The notes below the pieces were generated by a model, which searched no databases, was not told the origin of the DNA, and saw only the letters and a list, made by a program, of their open reading frames with translations. The translations under genes were made by a program, and so were the position numbers. From the NCBI GenBank assembly GCA_036365145.1, contig JAEOAD010000015.1:12393501-12457500 (forward strand): a DNA stretch of 64,000 nt. Reading direction: 5' to 3'. The stretch comes from Orientallactaga sibirica (lineage: Eukaryota > Chordata > Mammalia > Rodentia > Dipodidae). The number at the start of each line of letters is the position of its first letter. Within the stretch, counting starts at the first letter, position 1. Shown in pieces: positions 45,751 to 57,269 of this stretch.

Positions 45751-45935
45751 TTTCTAGGCAGAGGTAGGAGAATTTCCGTGAGTTTGAGGCCACCCTGAGA
45801 CTACATAGTTAATTCCAGGTCAGCCTGGACCAGAGTGAAACCCTACCTCGAAAACACCAAAAAAAATAATAATAATAAATAAAATAAATAAATAATAAAA
45901 TAAAATAAAATAAAGAAAGAAAAGTTTCAAAAAAA
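45751..45935 (+). mobile_element. 5'-truncated B1 SINE fused behind a DIP-like SINE
   Basis: Begins abruptly at GGCAGAGGTAGGAG (second third of B1), runs to ACCCTACCTCG, and ends in a long A-rich AATAA/AAAAT tail. No duplication of its own is visible between it and the preceding SINE. The next target-like sequence, CAGTGCACTGATCTT, comes after its tail. Confidence 0.85.
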
Positions 45936-45950
45936 CAGTGCACTGATCTT

Positions 45951-46177
45951 AGCTGGAGAGATGGCTTAACAGTTAAGATGCTTGCCTGTGAAGCTTAAGG
46001 ACCCTGGTTTAATTCCTCAATACCCATGTAAGCCAGATGCACAAGGTGGCGCATGTGTCTGGAGTTCATTTGCAGTAGCTGCAGGCCCTGGTGTGCCCAT
46101 ACCCTCTACTGCCACTTCTTCCCTCTCCTCCCGCCTCTTAAATTAATTAATCAATTAAACATAAAATTTAAAATAAA
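45951..46177 (+). mobile_element. DIP-like tRNA SINE
   Basis: AGCTGGAGAGATGGCTTAAC head, B-box region TGGTTTAATTCCTC and a diverged tail with AATTAATTAATC. Flanked by GTGCACTGATCT at about 45938 and GTACACTGATCT at about 46178. Confidence 0.93.
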
Positions 46178-46190
46178 GTACACTGATCTC

Positions 46191-46873
46191 AGACATGACC
46201 CTATTACCGACTCTCTGAGTGAGGGTCTGATCAGTGGAGGAGCCAGCCAGGCTTCCCCTTTGTAGAAGCTTTGACAAACACCCCAAGGTGTTGTTTTGTT
46301 TATATTTTGTCATTTGGACAGTCTCTTCCTGAAATAAAAATCCCCATTTCAAGATCAAAGAGCAGAACTCTCAGACCATTACGTAGAGCTACAAGAAAGC
46401 CTTCTCCAACTACTACACTGGGCTTCCCCTGTGACTACAGGATGCTTTATGCTGTCAGAGTTACAGCTTCATGGTAAGTACAGTTACAACAACAACGCAA
46501 AGAGCCTGACTTCCCAGTTCTCTATCCACTCCACCACAGCACCATGTGAGAAGTTCATACTCAGGGTTTTGGCTAGGAAGAGATTTGTAGGTGTAGGTGT
46601 ACTTTCAAGGTATAAATTATCCATCTTTGCCTTAATTCCTTCTTGAAACATTTTCCTATTCCATCTATCACTGGAAGCATTTTCTATCAAAACATTTTCC
46701 TTTGTGATGTTCTCAGGTAATGTCGTTGGCAGAATGCAAAGTAACTGGATCAGGGTAGAATCCTGGGAAGACAGATTAGACTTTCCAAGGCTAAGACAAC
46801 AAGAAAGAAAGAGGACTTGGTCAAGATTGATGAGAATACTACATTTTGGAATCATTTACTCTGCATAAGATAT
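46191..46873. other. Unique sequence
   Basis: No repeat recognised. TGTGACTACAG at 46430-46440 followed after 33 bases by GTAAGTAC resembles a micro-exon by motif alone. Confidence 0.4.
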
Positions 46874-47224
46874 TGTGGTGGTTTGATTCAAGGGACCCCC
46901 ATAAATTTAGGTGTTCTGAATGCTAGGTTCCCAGTTTATGGAGATTTGGGAATTAATGCCCCCTGGAGGCACTGCATTGTTTGGTGTGGGATTATGCGTA
47001 TTATATCCAGCATCCCCTTGCCAGTGTTTGGTACACTCTCCTGTTGCTATTATTTATCTTATGTTGGTGGCCAGGGGGTGATGTTTACCCTCTGCATATT
47101 GCCATCATTTTCCCTGACACCATGGAGCTTCCCCGCTAGTCTAGAAGCCAAAATAAACCCCCTTTTCCCAAAATTTGCTCTTGGTCAGGTGATTTCTGCC
47201 AGCAATGTGAACCTGACTGTAACA
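46874..47224 (+). repeat. 5' LTR of MaLR element
   Basis: TGTGGTGGTTTGATTC to CTGACTGTAACA, about 351 bp, starting TG and ending CA, with AAAATAAACC near the 3' end. Confidence 0.9.
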
Positions 47225-48197
47225 GTAAAGTTGGTGGGGTCATTTGCTGCTATTCACCCAACTGCGTGGCTTTGGCTTTGTGGAGTTGATTTTCAAGAAG
47301 AATGCGGTTTGGAAGTATTTGAAATCTTGGCTTAAGAGACACCTTGCAGTGCTGTAAGTATACATTTTGATGGACTATCCTGGTCAGAGTTGGAAGACTT
47401 GAATGCCATAAGAAATGAGGACTGTGAGGTTTGGCTTATGAGGGTTGCATTGCATAGAAATGGACTGGTGTTGAGTAGAGGAATATGGCACAGAAATGAA
47501 ATCGTTGGGATAAAACTTCTGCCCATTCAGCTGCAATCATATGAGAGATTACAAACTTTGAGATTTGGTCAGGTGACCTTTATTGGAGAAACAAGAAGAA
47601 TTTAGACTCTTTTGAAGGGGCCTGAATGCTCAAGGAGTGTCCTGTTCTTCAAAGTTTGTCTTATTCCCCCCTGGATTTGTTATTGGCACCCTACCTGGTA
47701 TTATGGAATATAAGAAATACAGGAAAGAGAGGCTCATTGAATTTTCAGCACAGTCTTCTGTTTTGGAAACAACCATGGGCAGTGTGAAGCAGGTTTGCTG
47801 GATGCCTGCATGGAGACCCTATGGAGACGTGAGAATGGACTGTGGGTTGCATTGGAGACTCAGTGGAGATGCTGGGACCACCAGATGGCTGCTGAGGACA
47901 GCTGACAGCCCTGGATGAAGTTTTCCAGGACTGTGAGTGGCCTAGCTGGAGGGGCAGAATTGCAACTCCAGAGACTTGTTGCTGGTTAAAATTATCAGAC
48001 TTGGAGAATTTTCACTGGCTAGAGTTGCTGGCCTTGGAACTACAGTATTTGAAGTTTGCCTTGTTTAAATCTTGTATTGATTGAATATTTCTATTCTATG
48101 CCCAGTGCCATCTTTTGCAGTATGAGTGTTTATTCTATGCTATTATGGAATTCGGGGGGATTTTTTGGTATTATGGCTCATTTAAAAGAATGTGATT

Positions 48198-48440
48198 GGG
48201 CTGGAGAGATGGCTTAGTGGTTAAGGCACATGCCTCCTAAGCTTAAGAACACTGGTTCCAATCTCTAGCAGTTTCAATCTCCTGGTCCCACGGTTAGCCA
48301 GATGCAAAGTGACGCATGGGCGCAATGCTGCACTTGACCACAAGGGGGCTCACAAATATGGATTTCGTTCGCAGAAGCTGAGAGGCTGCTGGCGCACCCA
48401 TCTCTGTCTTCCTCTCCCTCTCTCTCTCTGTCTCTCTCAA

Positions 48441-48487
<47 letters not shown>

Positions 48488-48488
48488 A
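48198..48488 (+). mobile_element. DIP-like SINE, long subtype, nested in MaLR
   Basis: GGGCTGGAGAGATGGCTTAG head, extra segment GGTTCCAATCTC..GTTTCAATCTCC, GACGCATGGGCGCAATGC, CT-rich part and at least 14 AATA units in the tail. Flanks AAGAATGTGATTG and ACCTATGATTG. Confidence 0.93.
48442..48487. repeat. (AATA)n tetranucleotide tail
   Basis: About 11-12 AATA units, grown from the SINE tail. Confidence 0.9.
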
Positions 48489-48618
48489 AGACCTATGATT
48501 GTGGGTATGTTTGAACATCATTAGGATTGATAAAAACTATGGGGCTTTTAAAGATGGACTGAATGCATTGCACTTTACATCATGGATGAATATCAATTTA
48601 TGGGGGCCAGGGGCAGAA

Positions 48619-48970
48619 TGTGGCAGTTTGAATCAGGTGTCTCCCATAAACTTAGGTGTTCTGAATGCTAGGATCCCACCTGATGGAGATTTGGGAATTA
48701 AAGCCTCCTGGAGGCATTGTATTTTGGGGGGTAGGCTTGTGGTTATTATAGCCAGTTTCCCTATGCCAGTGATTGGCACACTCTCCTGTTGCTATTGTCC
48801 ACCTTATGTTGGCCAGGGGGTGATGTCCACCCTCTGTTCATGCCAATGTTTTCCCCTGTCATTACAGAGCCTCCCACCCCCAGAGTCTATAAGCCAAACT
48901 AAACCATTTTTTCCCAAAAGCTACTCTTGGTCAGATGATTTCTGCCAGCAATGCAAACCTGACTGCAGCA
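48619..48970 (+). repeat. 3' LTR of MaLR element
   Basis: TGTGGCAGTTTGAATC to CTGACTGCAGCA, about 352 bp. The poly-A signal area is mutated to AAACTAAACC. Open frames inside it are by-products. Confidence 0.9.
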
Positions 48971-48975
48971 GCTAT

Positions 48976-50108
48976 GCTATGTAATCATTGTTTTATAGAT
49001 TCCAAAATACTAATATTCCCCACATTATATTCAGTCATAAACTATGCAAAGTAGCTTGATGTGCCAGTCTTCAAATACAGCATAAACAAAGAATTAAGTA
49101 TTCTCCCTAGCTTTGTCCAGAGAAATAGATGATTCTAGGACATCCAAGATTGTACTTGCTGAAGCACAAGTAAAAAATGCTGCTAGAAGAAACCTGAAGA
49201 GCAATTTCTTTTCCAAGAATGTAGAAGGCCATGGCATGGGAAGTGTGTACAGAGTCTTCATCTTGGAGCCTAGAAGCTGCACCAGGCGAGTGGAGAGAAG
49301 GTAGATTCCATGTGAGAGGTGAAGGAGGGTGAGCAAATGCACAATGGTGCAGGTGATGTCTGCACAGTGCCAGGGGCTCTGAGTGCTGGATCACAAAGGT
49401 TTTCTGGAGGCCTGGTGCGATTCTTAGGCAAGCACACTTGTGGGTTCCTACTCTCTTGATTAGTTTCCCCCTTGAGAACCTATAATGGACTGACAGGCAG
49501 ATGGTCTTTGGTTTAGCTAACTCTCCTCCATTTCTGAGATGTGTGACCTTGTATGAGTATATAATCTTCAGATTCCTCAAGACCTTGGTAAATAAACTTT
49601 CTGGAGTAACTGTTATATTTCTACACATATGAATTATGAAATATGAAACAAATATATTCATGCATACATAAACACACACACACACACACATACATATATA
49701 TATAAAATGTTGCTCAATATTTCCAACCAGGAACATCAGCTCAATGCCTGGAGTTTCTCTTTTCCTTTCAGGATTAACAACATTTGGCTAAGTTCCAAGA
49801 TATTCCCCAAGTTTCTGAATCTTGTTCCCACAAAGATCTGTCTTCTCTCTCTGGTTGAAAGAAATGCATGCTGGGCCTTGTGCCAAGAACTTGGAGGCCT
49901 CCTAACATTTTGCTGTGACCCCTAGGGTTTGCCCCATTTTCTGTGTGACAACTCTGAGGGGGCAAAGGGAGGCTTGAGATGATGGCCTTACTGGAATTAA
50001 TTATTGAAGTCTGAGGTATGTACTGTTTCATCAAGCCCAAGACTGGACTCTCCAGGTATGTGTCTCCTTCACACCAGTCATTGGGTGGTGCTGTGACAAT
50101 TCTGTAAA
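48976..50108. other. Unique sequence with CA run
   Basis: No SINE or LINE. The longest open frame in the window (209 codons, 49107-49736 minus) lies here. It reads through the CA/TG microsatellite and has no recognisable domain. Probably chance. Confidence 0.45.
49672..49704. repeat. (CA)n(TA)n microsatellite
   Basis: About 10 CA units followed by TACATATATATATA. Confidence 0.9.
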
Positions 50109-50120
50109 GATTTTGCTTTG

Positions 50121-50335
50121 GGGCTGGAGAGATGGCTTAGCGGTTAAGGCACCTGCCTCCTAAGCCTAAAGAACACCGTTCCAATCTCCAGTGGTTCCAA
50201 TCTCCAGGTCCCACTTTTAGACAGATGCAAAGTGACGCAAGGGTGCAATGCTGCACTTGACCACAAGGGAGTGCACGCATCTGGGTTTTGTTCGCAACAG
50301 CTGAGAGGCTGCTGGCTCGCCCATCTCTATCTGTC

Positions 50336-50382
<47 letters not shown>

Positions 50383-50402
50383 AAAAAAAAAAAAAAAAAA
50401 AA
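50121..50402 (+). mobile_element. DIP-like SINE, long subtype
   Basis: GGGCTGGAGAGATGGCTTAG head, the duplicated GTTCCAATCTCCAG motif at about 50180-50205, GACGCAAGGGTGCAATGC, long (CT)n and a poly-A of about 21. Duplication GATTTTGCTTTG at 50109-50120 and GAATTTGCTTTG at 50403-50414. CpG content and pure poly-A suggest a young copy. Confidence 0.95.
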
Positions 50403-50414
50403 GAATTTGCTTTG

Positions 50415-51591
50415 AAGAGTAAAGAGAGACTCATCTGCTTTCACCCATTTACCACCATGAATATATCTCCCTGTTATTGTCATGAATATTCCCTCACAAA
50501 ATATGTTGGAACCTTGACCTGATGTAAACTAAACCAGGTATTTAGTATCTAAGCTAGTTATCAGCAAGAAATTCATTCACATACAGGACAGTAGAGAACA
50601 TCTCATTGATGTATAGTCAATGCTGAAAGACCCCTACTAGGGGAGACGGTATTCTCAGGCTCAAAAACAGAGGAATGTCCCATATGTTATTGGCACAAGG
50701 GAGAAAAAACTACAAAATAAGAAGATTCCACCTTTCATACTCTACCCTTACCAAAATATCATTTCTACCTCTACTATAGCCTTCTTCTTTCCTCTGGTAA
50801 CAACTGCTTTTAGAACAGAATTACTAGTGGGTTTTAAAGACCATTAAGCTCTTACATTTCATGATTTTAGTTGAATTTCATACATCTTACTTTCACTAGA
50901 GGAGCAGTTTGTATATTAGGTGTTTCAGAAATATTTGGGTATTTAGACAGGTGGTAAAGGTAGAGAATGGCTTCAAGGGCATACACATCATAATGCTTTT
51001 CAGGGAACAATCAGGAAGCCTGGCCAATATCCTCATTATGACATGATGTTGTCAAGCAAGAGAAACCCTTAGGAAATAGTGCCTCTTCTGAAGCCTCTCT
51101 CCACTATTGATGCACATTGTTTGTTGAAAAAAGCTGGTGATATAGTGATGGGCAGTATGAAGACAAGCATTTCACAATTCCTGGGTTGAAAAATCACAAT
51201 GTCTATGGGGTAAAATGTGCAACATGAACAGCCAATTTTAGTCAAATAGTCTAATTGATAAAATAAATGTAAATGAGGGATATTTCAAGAGCATAGAGGA
51301 GGAACATTTAACCAACTTAGGAAGTCAGAAGAATATTTCTTGGTAGTTTCATTTCAAGGGTGCTTCTTGCCTATTGTCTCACAGTGAGTTTACTCCTTCC
51401 TTGTGAGGGAGCCAGGAAAGTGACCCATCCTTCGAAAGGCACATGGTGACACTCAGGAAGAAATAAAGTAACCAAGAGCTACACACCTAGTTATTGGCAA
51501 AGGAAGAGCAAATACAAGTGTAGGTTTTGTGCACTTGAGAAAAAGGTAAGTTGCATAGCAAAGGGGTTGGAACAAGAATGTGGTATTTAGA
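50415..51591. other. Unique sequence
   Basis: No repeat or gene recognised. Confidence 0.45.
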
Positions 51592-52550
51592 TTACTTTTT
51601 AATTTTTAAATTATTATTATTAACAACATATTTTATATGTATATATCATGTGTTAGTACCCTCTCCCTCTTTTCCCCCATCCCAGCCCCATTCCATGGGG
51701 ACCCTCCTCAGTAAGTTTGCAGGAATTCCTTATGGGTCATGGTTTATTCATTGTGGGACCAGCAGTCAATTTTTTTTTTGAGGGGAATGCCTCTGGGCAT
51801 GATATCTCAACCTGTGGCTCTTATAATCTTTCTGACCCCTCTTCCATAAAATTCCCTGAGCCTTGATGGGTGAGTTGTAAGTCTACTTCAGTGATGAGCT
51901 CTTAGGAGCCTCTGGATCTCTGCTTTTGGTAAGGGTTGAATATCCTCAGGGTCTGTCTCCTTTGCCCTGGCTCTGATTATCAGGTTCAATCATGGAAGCA
52001 GCACTCTTGCTCATCTCCCCATTTCCTCCGTGGTTTCAGCTGTAGCTTGGCTAAAGTGTAAGAGGTAGTTTATCTCCTCTGGTCTCACTACCTTCTGAAA
52101 AATAACATATTTCCCAACAGAGAGTGAAGTCAGCATAGTTTAAATGGGATAAGCATTATTAATTTAGGGAGAATTTGATGTATGTAGCTCTCTTTTAGCC
52201 AAAGGCTAGTGAGAGCTTGACACTGGAGAGCATAATCTTTGTCTCCATAGGATTCTGATATGGTTCCCAATTCCAGATATGGGATCCTTAATACTGAGCA
52301 GATCTCTTAGCCAAACAGAAAGCTATTGGTTACCACCAAGGCTGTGTGCCATCATTGCACTCGTGTGTACATTGTGTCAGGGTGTTTGCTTCTAAGTAGC
52401 TTGGATCTCTGGTTGCTCAAACCATTATTGGCCACTTTCTCCCAGTATATCATTTAGCACTTTCCAGTACTAGATGGGCTAACTGGAGATTGGCTTTCTT
52501 CCAGATTCTAGCCAGGTCTCTCCAGGTAGAGTATTTTGAGTTATGGCAAG
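51592..52550 (-). mobile_element. Old LINE-1 3'-UTR, antisense
   Basis: TATTATTATTAACAACATATT, CCCTCTCCCTCTTTTCCCCC, CCTGAGCCTTGATGGGTGAG, AACAGAGAGTGAAGTCAGC and CCAGTACTAGATGGGC parallel the 19120 element. It extends farther into the 3' UTR than the other copies. Diverged. Confidence 0.7.
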
Positions 52551-52805
52551 AAGCTTGGTGCATGGGAAACAAGAAGGCTACTGTTTTGGTAGTTTGAAAT
52601 ATTGTAGTATTTTATTTACTTTGATCAAAGCTTTCTTCTATATAAACATCTTCCTTGTGATTCCAAAACAGCTTCTGATTTATGGTTCCACAAACGCATG
52701 CTTTATACTTTTTATATGCTGTTCTCATGGCCGACAAAGGAGTTCTACACCTGAAATATTTGCTTACCATGAAATATTTTAATTTGTTCATTTTTCTTTT
52801 TCCTT

Positions 52806-52966
52806 TACTTTTTTACTGGGGGAAGGTGAGGGGGGGTCATGATCTTATGTATCCTAGGCTGTTTCCTCAATCTTGCCATGTAACTAAGACTGATGAATTC
52901 CTGATCCTTGTGCCTTTGCCTCCCAAGTGTTGGGATTACAAGTATATGTCACCATATCTGATTCTA
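52806..52966 (-). mobile_element. Old B1-like SINE, antisense
   Basis: CTTATGTATCCTAGGCTG, CCTTGTGCCTTTGCCTCCC and GTGTTGGGATTACAAG. Highly diverged relative to other B1 copies. Confidence 0.65.
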
Positions 52967-52989
52967 AATCTTTCTTAAGAACACAACTA

Positions 52990-53122
52990 AGAGGCTGGGA
53001 AGATGGCTCGGGGATTAAAGTGCTTGCTTGCAAAATCTGACAGGCTGAGTTTAATTTCCAAGCTACTACATATGCTGGATGCAAAAAGTCTCTGGCATTC
53101 ATTTACAGTGGCAAGGTACCCT

Positions 53123-53167
<45 letters not shown>

Positions 53168-53215
53168 AGAGAAAGAGGAGACAGAGACAGAGAGACAAAG
53201 AGAAATTAATACTTT
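52990..53215 (+). mobile_element. Old DIP-like/tRNA SINE with CA expansion
   Basis: GAGGCTGGGAAGATGGCTCG head, TTTAATTTCCAAGC and GGCATTCATTTACAGTGGC blocks. The region after the SINE body is a long CA run and then a GA-rich segment in place of the usual CT-rich one. Confidence 0.75.
53124..53165. repeat. (CA)n microsatellite
   Basis: About 21 uninterrupted CA units. Confidence 0.95.
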
Positions 53216-53862
53216 TAAAGAAAAAATACAGTTCAAACATTCCTATGTTAGGTATTTGGTAGGATGAAAAAAAATCAAGAGCAAGTTCCACAGCAAAGGA
53301 ACAAAGAGCTACTTTGAATCATGGCAACAGATTATCACAGCCTCTTAACCAATTTCTATACTTAAGCCAGTTTACAGACCCAGAAGCCATCAATAAGGGT
53401 ATGGCAAAGGTCCCCTCAAGGAAGGACTGTTCTACAACTCCAAAAATGTTTTATTATTAAGCTTATTCATCTCTTTCCTCAAAGGGACCTACAAACTTTT
53501 ATTAGGATAACTGTATAACTGTATACTGGGGAAAAAATTAATCAGATCATTGAGGGCCTACCGAGCATTAGCTCCAAAATGACCTTGATTTTGAGAGAAG
53601 CCAAACTGTGACTGTCCAGTTAAAGTAGGTGCTTAGGGAGGAAAGGTGATCAGCGGAGTTTTGACAAATATTTCTGTGTCCAGTGAGACTCCAAACTCAC
53701 ACTGGGGTTATTTTCCCAGTCCCAGAATGCATAATTAGAATATATATATACTTAGAAATTGGAAGAATCCATACACTGGTTCCCTGACCTGTGGAGTGAG
53801 GTATAATATGTTGTAAGCCATTAGAGCTGCTTCCCTCTGGGAAATAGTGACAAAAAAAAAAA
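53216..53862. other. Unique sequence
   Basis: No repeat or gene recognised. Confidence 0.4.
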
Positions 53863-53876
53863 AAAATAGAAAACAA

Positions 53877-54069
53877 CCGGGTGTGGTGGCACACGCCTTT
53901 AATCCCAGCACTTGGGAGGCAGAGGTAGGAGGATTGCCGTGAGTTCAAGGCCACCCTGAGACTACATAGTGAATTCCAGGTCAGCCTGAGCTAAAGTGAG
54001 ACCCTACCTCGAAAAACCAAAAAAATAAATAAATAAATAAATAAATAAAAATAAAAATAAAATAAAAAT
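53877..54069 (+). mobile_element. B1 SINE
   Basis: CCGGGTGTGGTGGCACACGC start, full body, ACCCTACCTCG then an AATA/AAAAT-rich tail. Duplication AAATAGAAAACA on both sides (about 53864 and 54070). Confidence 0.95.
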
Positions 54070-54171
54070 AAATAGAAAACAGCACATACCTGAAGGGATT
54101 TCAAAGAATAATGCCACTATAAAGTACTTGAAAGATGCAGAGTAGTGATTTCTACCATCTCTCTCTCTTTT

Positions 54172-54312
54172 TTTTTTATTGACAACTTCTATACTTATAT
54201 ACAAAAAAGTATGATATTTCCCTCCCCTCCCCTATTCCCCTTTAGAATTCCAATCTCTGTCGTATCCCCTTCCTCTCTCCATTAGTCTCTCTTTTAGTTT
54301 GAAGTCTTACCA
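54172..54312 (-). mobile_element. LINE-1 3'-end fragment, antisense
   Basis: T run, ATTGACAACTTCTATACTTA, ATGATATTTCCCTCCCCTCC and CTCCATTAGTCTCTC, nearly matching the start of the 19120 copy. Strongly 5'-truncated. Confidence 0.85.
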
Positions 54313-55949
54313 TATCTCTTTTTAACTCTCCAACTTGGCCTGTTTAGAAGACTGATGAGTCATGGAGAATGGCAGCTAATTATTAGAAACTTAATGAAGT
54401 AGTGACTACAATTACAGCTACTGTATCAAATGTGGTTTCCTTACTTGGGAAGATTGCTATATCTCCTGGTAGCTGATATGCAACTATTGATTTTGTAAAT
54501 GCTTTCTTATCCACATCCATCCTTAAGGACCACCAGAAACAATTTGCTTTCAGCTATCAAGGCCAGCAGTACACATTTACTGTTTTATCTCAAGATTATA
54601 CTAATTTTCCAGTCTTGTGTCATAATTTACTCCCCAGGGATCTTGATCTCCTATTCCTTCTACAAGGCATTTCTCTGTTTTTTTTTTTTTCATGATTTTA
54701 TGCTGATTAGACTGAGTGAGCAGTAAATAGGAAGCATTTTGGAGTTAATAGTTTTGCACATGTACATCATGTGACTCATGCTGATGAAATTCACTAGTCC
54801 TACTGACCTGAAACAGCTTCACTTGATGCATAGGTAGAAGGGCCTTTTAAAGAAATAGCTACAGTGTCAATTAGATGGCAAAAGCCTGGAGGTTTAGGAC
54901 AGGGTTCTCCAGAAGGCTATAGATGCTCTGAACCAGAATTCAATGTATGGTATTGTTTCTCTTAAGGCTAGAAATCAGAGGTATAAATGGAAATTGTACC
55001 ACTCATCATCAATCCAAGAGATCCATTTGTCAAATGTTTGCTTCCTGTTTCTGTGACATTTTACTCTATTGGCATAAAGGTCGTTATTCAAGAGTAGGGA
55101 GTGGTTTTGCTAGGAGGCACAAAAAATGTTCCATTGAATTGAAAGATAAGACTTTTTAGGCTCCTGATGCCTTCTAGTCAACAGGCTAAGAAAGGATTAC
55201 AGTCCTAGCAGTAGTAATCCATCTACCAGGATGACACTGGACTCCTGCAAAATGGAGGTCATGAAATCCATGTCTGGAGTACAGGGTAACCTGTAGAGTG
55301 CATCTTAGCATTAGCATGTCCTGTGATCAAGGTCTATGGGAGACTACAAGAACCAAAACAAGACAATGTGATAAATGGTTCAGAACATTCAGGAATGAAG
55401 GAATGGCTCACTCCTCAAGGCAAGGAACCAAGACCTACTGAGGTGCTTGCTGAAGGTGAGTGAAATACAGAATGGGTAGTAGAAGAAGGTATTTACAAAT
55501 ACCAGCTAAGGCCATGTGAACATTTACAGAAACAAGAACTGTCATTGCCATGAGTGTTTCTGGCTTACTTTGTTAAATGTTTGTGAATATTTACAAAAAT
55601 ATTAAGATGCCTTTGTTTTTCTATCCTGTCTTCCTCTACTGGGCAATTAATTTTGATTGAAATAATATAAATCAAGTGTCATTAAATCAAGTGTTATTAA
55701 GTTATATTTAAATTATTGATCATTAGAGACTAAGGATTCCTCAAGAGACCTTGCCACATGCTTAGGCAGAAAGATTGGTGTGTTTCCAGTTGTACATGGA
55801 GTAGTTATATCATGTTAGGCAGAATAATAACCTTGTTACTCTATTCGTTTGGAAATAAGGAGATACAGTTTGGTGTCAAGTTCCCAATGGGTTGATTTCT
55901 TTTGTCTATTTAATCAAATTAAGAATTCAGAAACATTCCTCTTGGGCGG
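54313..55949. other. Unique sequence
   Basis: No clear SINE or LINE. A donor-like AAG followed by GTGAGTGAAA lies at 55453-55461 without a good acceptor. Confidence 0.45.
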
Positions 55950-56405
55950 GCCTATAAGGTTATTTTCTGGAAGGATTAATTGAAGGAGGCAGTCTTTCCT
56001 CAAAAGTGGGTGGCCCTCCCAGTTCCAAGATAACACAGTCTCTTTTTAATCTAACTTCCCATGCTACTGGCTGGTGAATGCTTTTCAACTGGCTGCCCTC
56101 ACTAGTCATGACTGTGTGCATTTACCTCACTTCAACAATATTTTGTCAGCACTGGAGCCAAATTTCCTTTGCCTTCCAACATGGTCTGAAGGCCAGTCTC
56201 TCTCCAGGAATCCTCCAGACCATCAGTGCTAGACTAGGACTGCTGATGCATTCAGCCTCATGGACTAAGCAGTTACCAGGTCCCTTTACACTCAAGCCTA
56301 GAAACAGTTATTGTTGGACTGTTGTAAACTAATCAGATTAATCCCCTTTATAATGCCAAGTCATTCTATTGGTTCTGTTCCTCCATAGAACCCTGAATAA
56401 TACAC
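55950..56405 (+). mobile_element. Rodent interspersed repeat, 3' part
   Basis: GTGCTAGACTAGGACTGCTG, GCATTCAGCCTCATGGAC, AATCCCCTTTATAATG and CCATAGAACCCTGAATAATAC recall a common rodent repeat with the core CTAGACTAGGACTGCTGAG and end AACCCTGACTAATAC. The family name is uncertain (LINE-1 or LTR). Confidence 0.6.
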
Positions 56406-57269
56406 TGTCTCTACCATAGATACTGTTGCTAGAAAAATATAACCATTTGGCGCTCTGAGGAAAGCCAAAGCAAAGTTTAGAGCATGAGTTGGTAGAAAGC
56501 ATTTGCTTTTCAGAGCCAGGTGAAACATTAACCAAGATATACACCTAGATTGGATTTTTTTCATAAAGAGGTTTTTAAAATGGTATTAGAATGTTTGCAA
56601 ACTACTTTAAAAGGCCCCACACTACAAAGAATTTTTATAAATCTTATGAGTGAAATCTTAAGGTGTTATCCAGATTTTGCTGTTTAATCAAGGTCACACA
56701 GGTGATATACAATGAAATAAGGACTCTGGCAGGTGCACTTTAAACCAGTATTCAGAGCTAGTATCACCAGAAATGTGGCTATTACCATCATGTTCCCCCT
56801 CACAAGATGTAAAGAAGAGAGCTTGATGTCACCTCTTTGATATTTCTACCTATGATGCCTGACCTATGTGTATTTATGAGAAAATAAACCAAACTTCAGA
56901 AACATTCTACAAAGTAACTTGCCTGTAATCATTAGAAGTTACAGTCAGGATAATGAAGGGAGGTTTTGAGGCAAAAAGTTAAGACTCAAAGTGATGTACC
57001 TAGACAGGATTCTTTTCTGAAAGGAATACCTTACTCTTTGAAATTCTTTTTTACAACTGTACAGAAAGAAGTAGTCATTACAAGAGATTAGGCAGGGCAG
57101 CAGACAAAGGAAACAGGTAGCAGTTCAGTGATGGCCATTAAAATGCAATTAGAGAGGAAGAATTAGTTTTGTTTTTTCTTAGCTCAGTAGGGTTGTTATT
57201 GATTAAAAAAAAAAAAAAATCTATGATATACTTCAAAATGACTAAAAGAGTCCAAACTTCCCAACTCAT
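56406..57269. other. Unique sequence
   Basis: No repeat or gene recognised. Confidence 0.4.

Larger units (their letters stand above)
46874..48970 (+). mobile_element. Full-length MaLR-type LTR retrotransposon
   Basis: 5' LTR 46874-47224, internal region 47225-48618 and 3' LTR 48619-48970. Flanks GATAT (46869-46873) and GCTAT (48971-48975) fit a 5-bp target-site duplication with one change. A purine-rich tract (GGGGGCCAGGGGCAGAA) directly precedes the 3' LTR. The internal region has only short open frames and no recognisable gag or pol, as expected of MaLR elements mobilised in trans. A SINE is inserted at 48198-48488. The LTRs differ at well over 10% of sites by eye, so it is old. Confidence 0.9.

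Noticed and set aside
45520..46190. Evenly spaced similar sequences suggesting a CRISPR-like array
   Set aside because: The repeats are SINE bodies and target-site duplications in mammalian DNA, with no short uniform spacers.
46441..46473. 33-base micro-exon with acceptor GTGACTACAG and donor GTAAGTAC
   Set aside because: Motifs are fair but the exon is very short, all three frames are open by size alone, and no partner exon is visible. Chance pairs like this are expected in 64 kb.
46817..47335. 172-codon open frame and its 161-codon relative at 48499-48984
   Set aside because: Both lie mainly in the LTRs of the MaLR element. They are open only because the LTR sequence lacks stops in one frame, and MaLR LTRs are not coding.
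49107..49736. 209-codon minus-strand open frame, longest in the window
   Set aside because: It passes through a CA/TG microsatellite, has no recognisable domain, and another frame of similar quality overlaps it. Likely a chance frame in stop-poor sequence.
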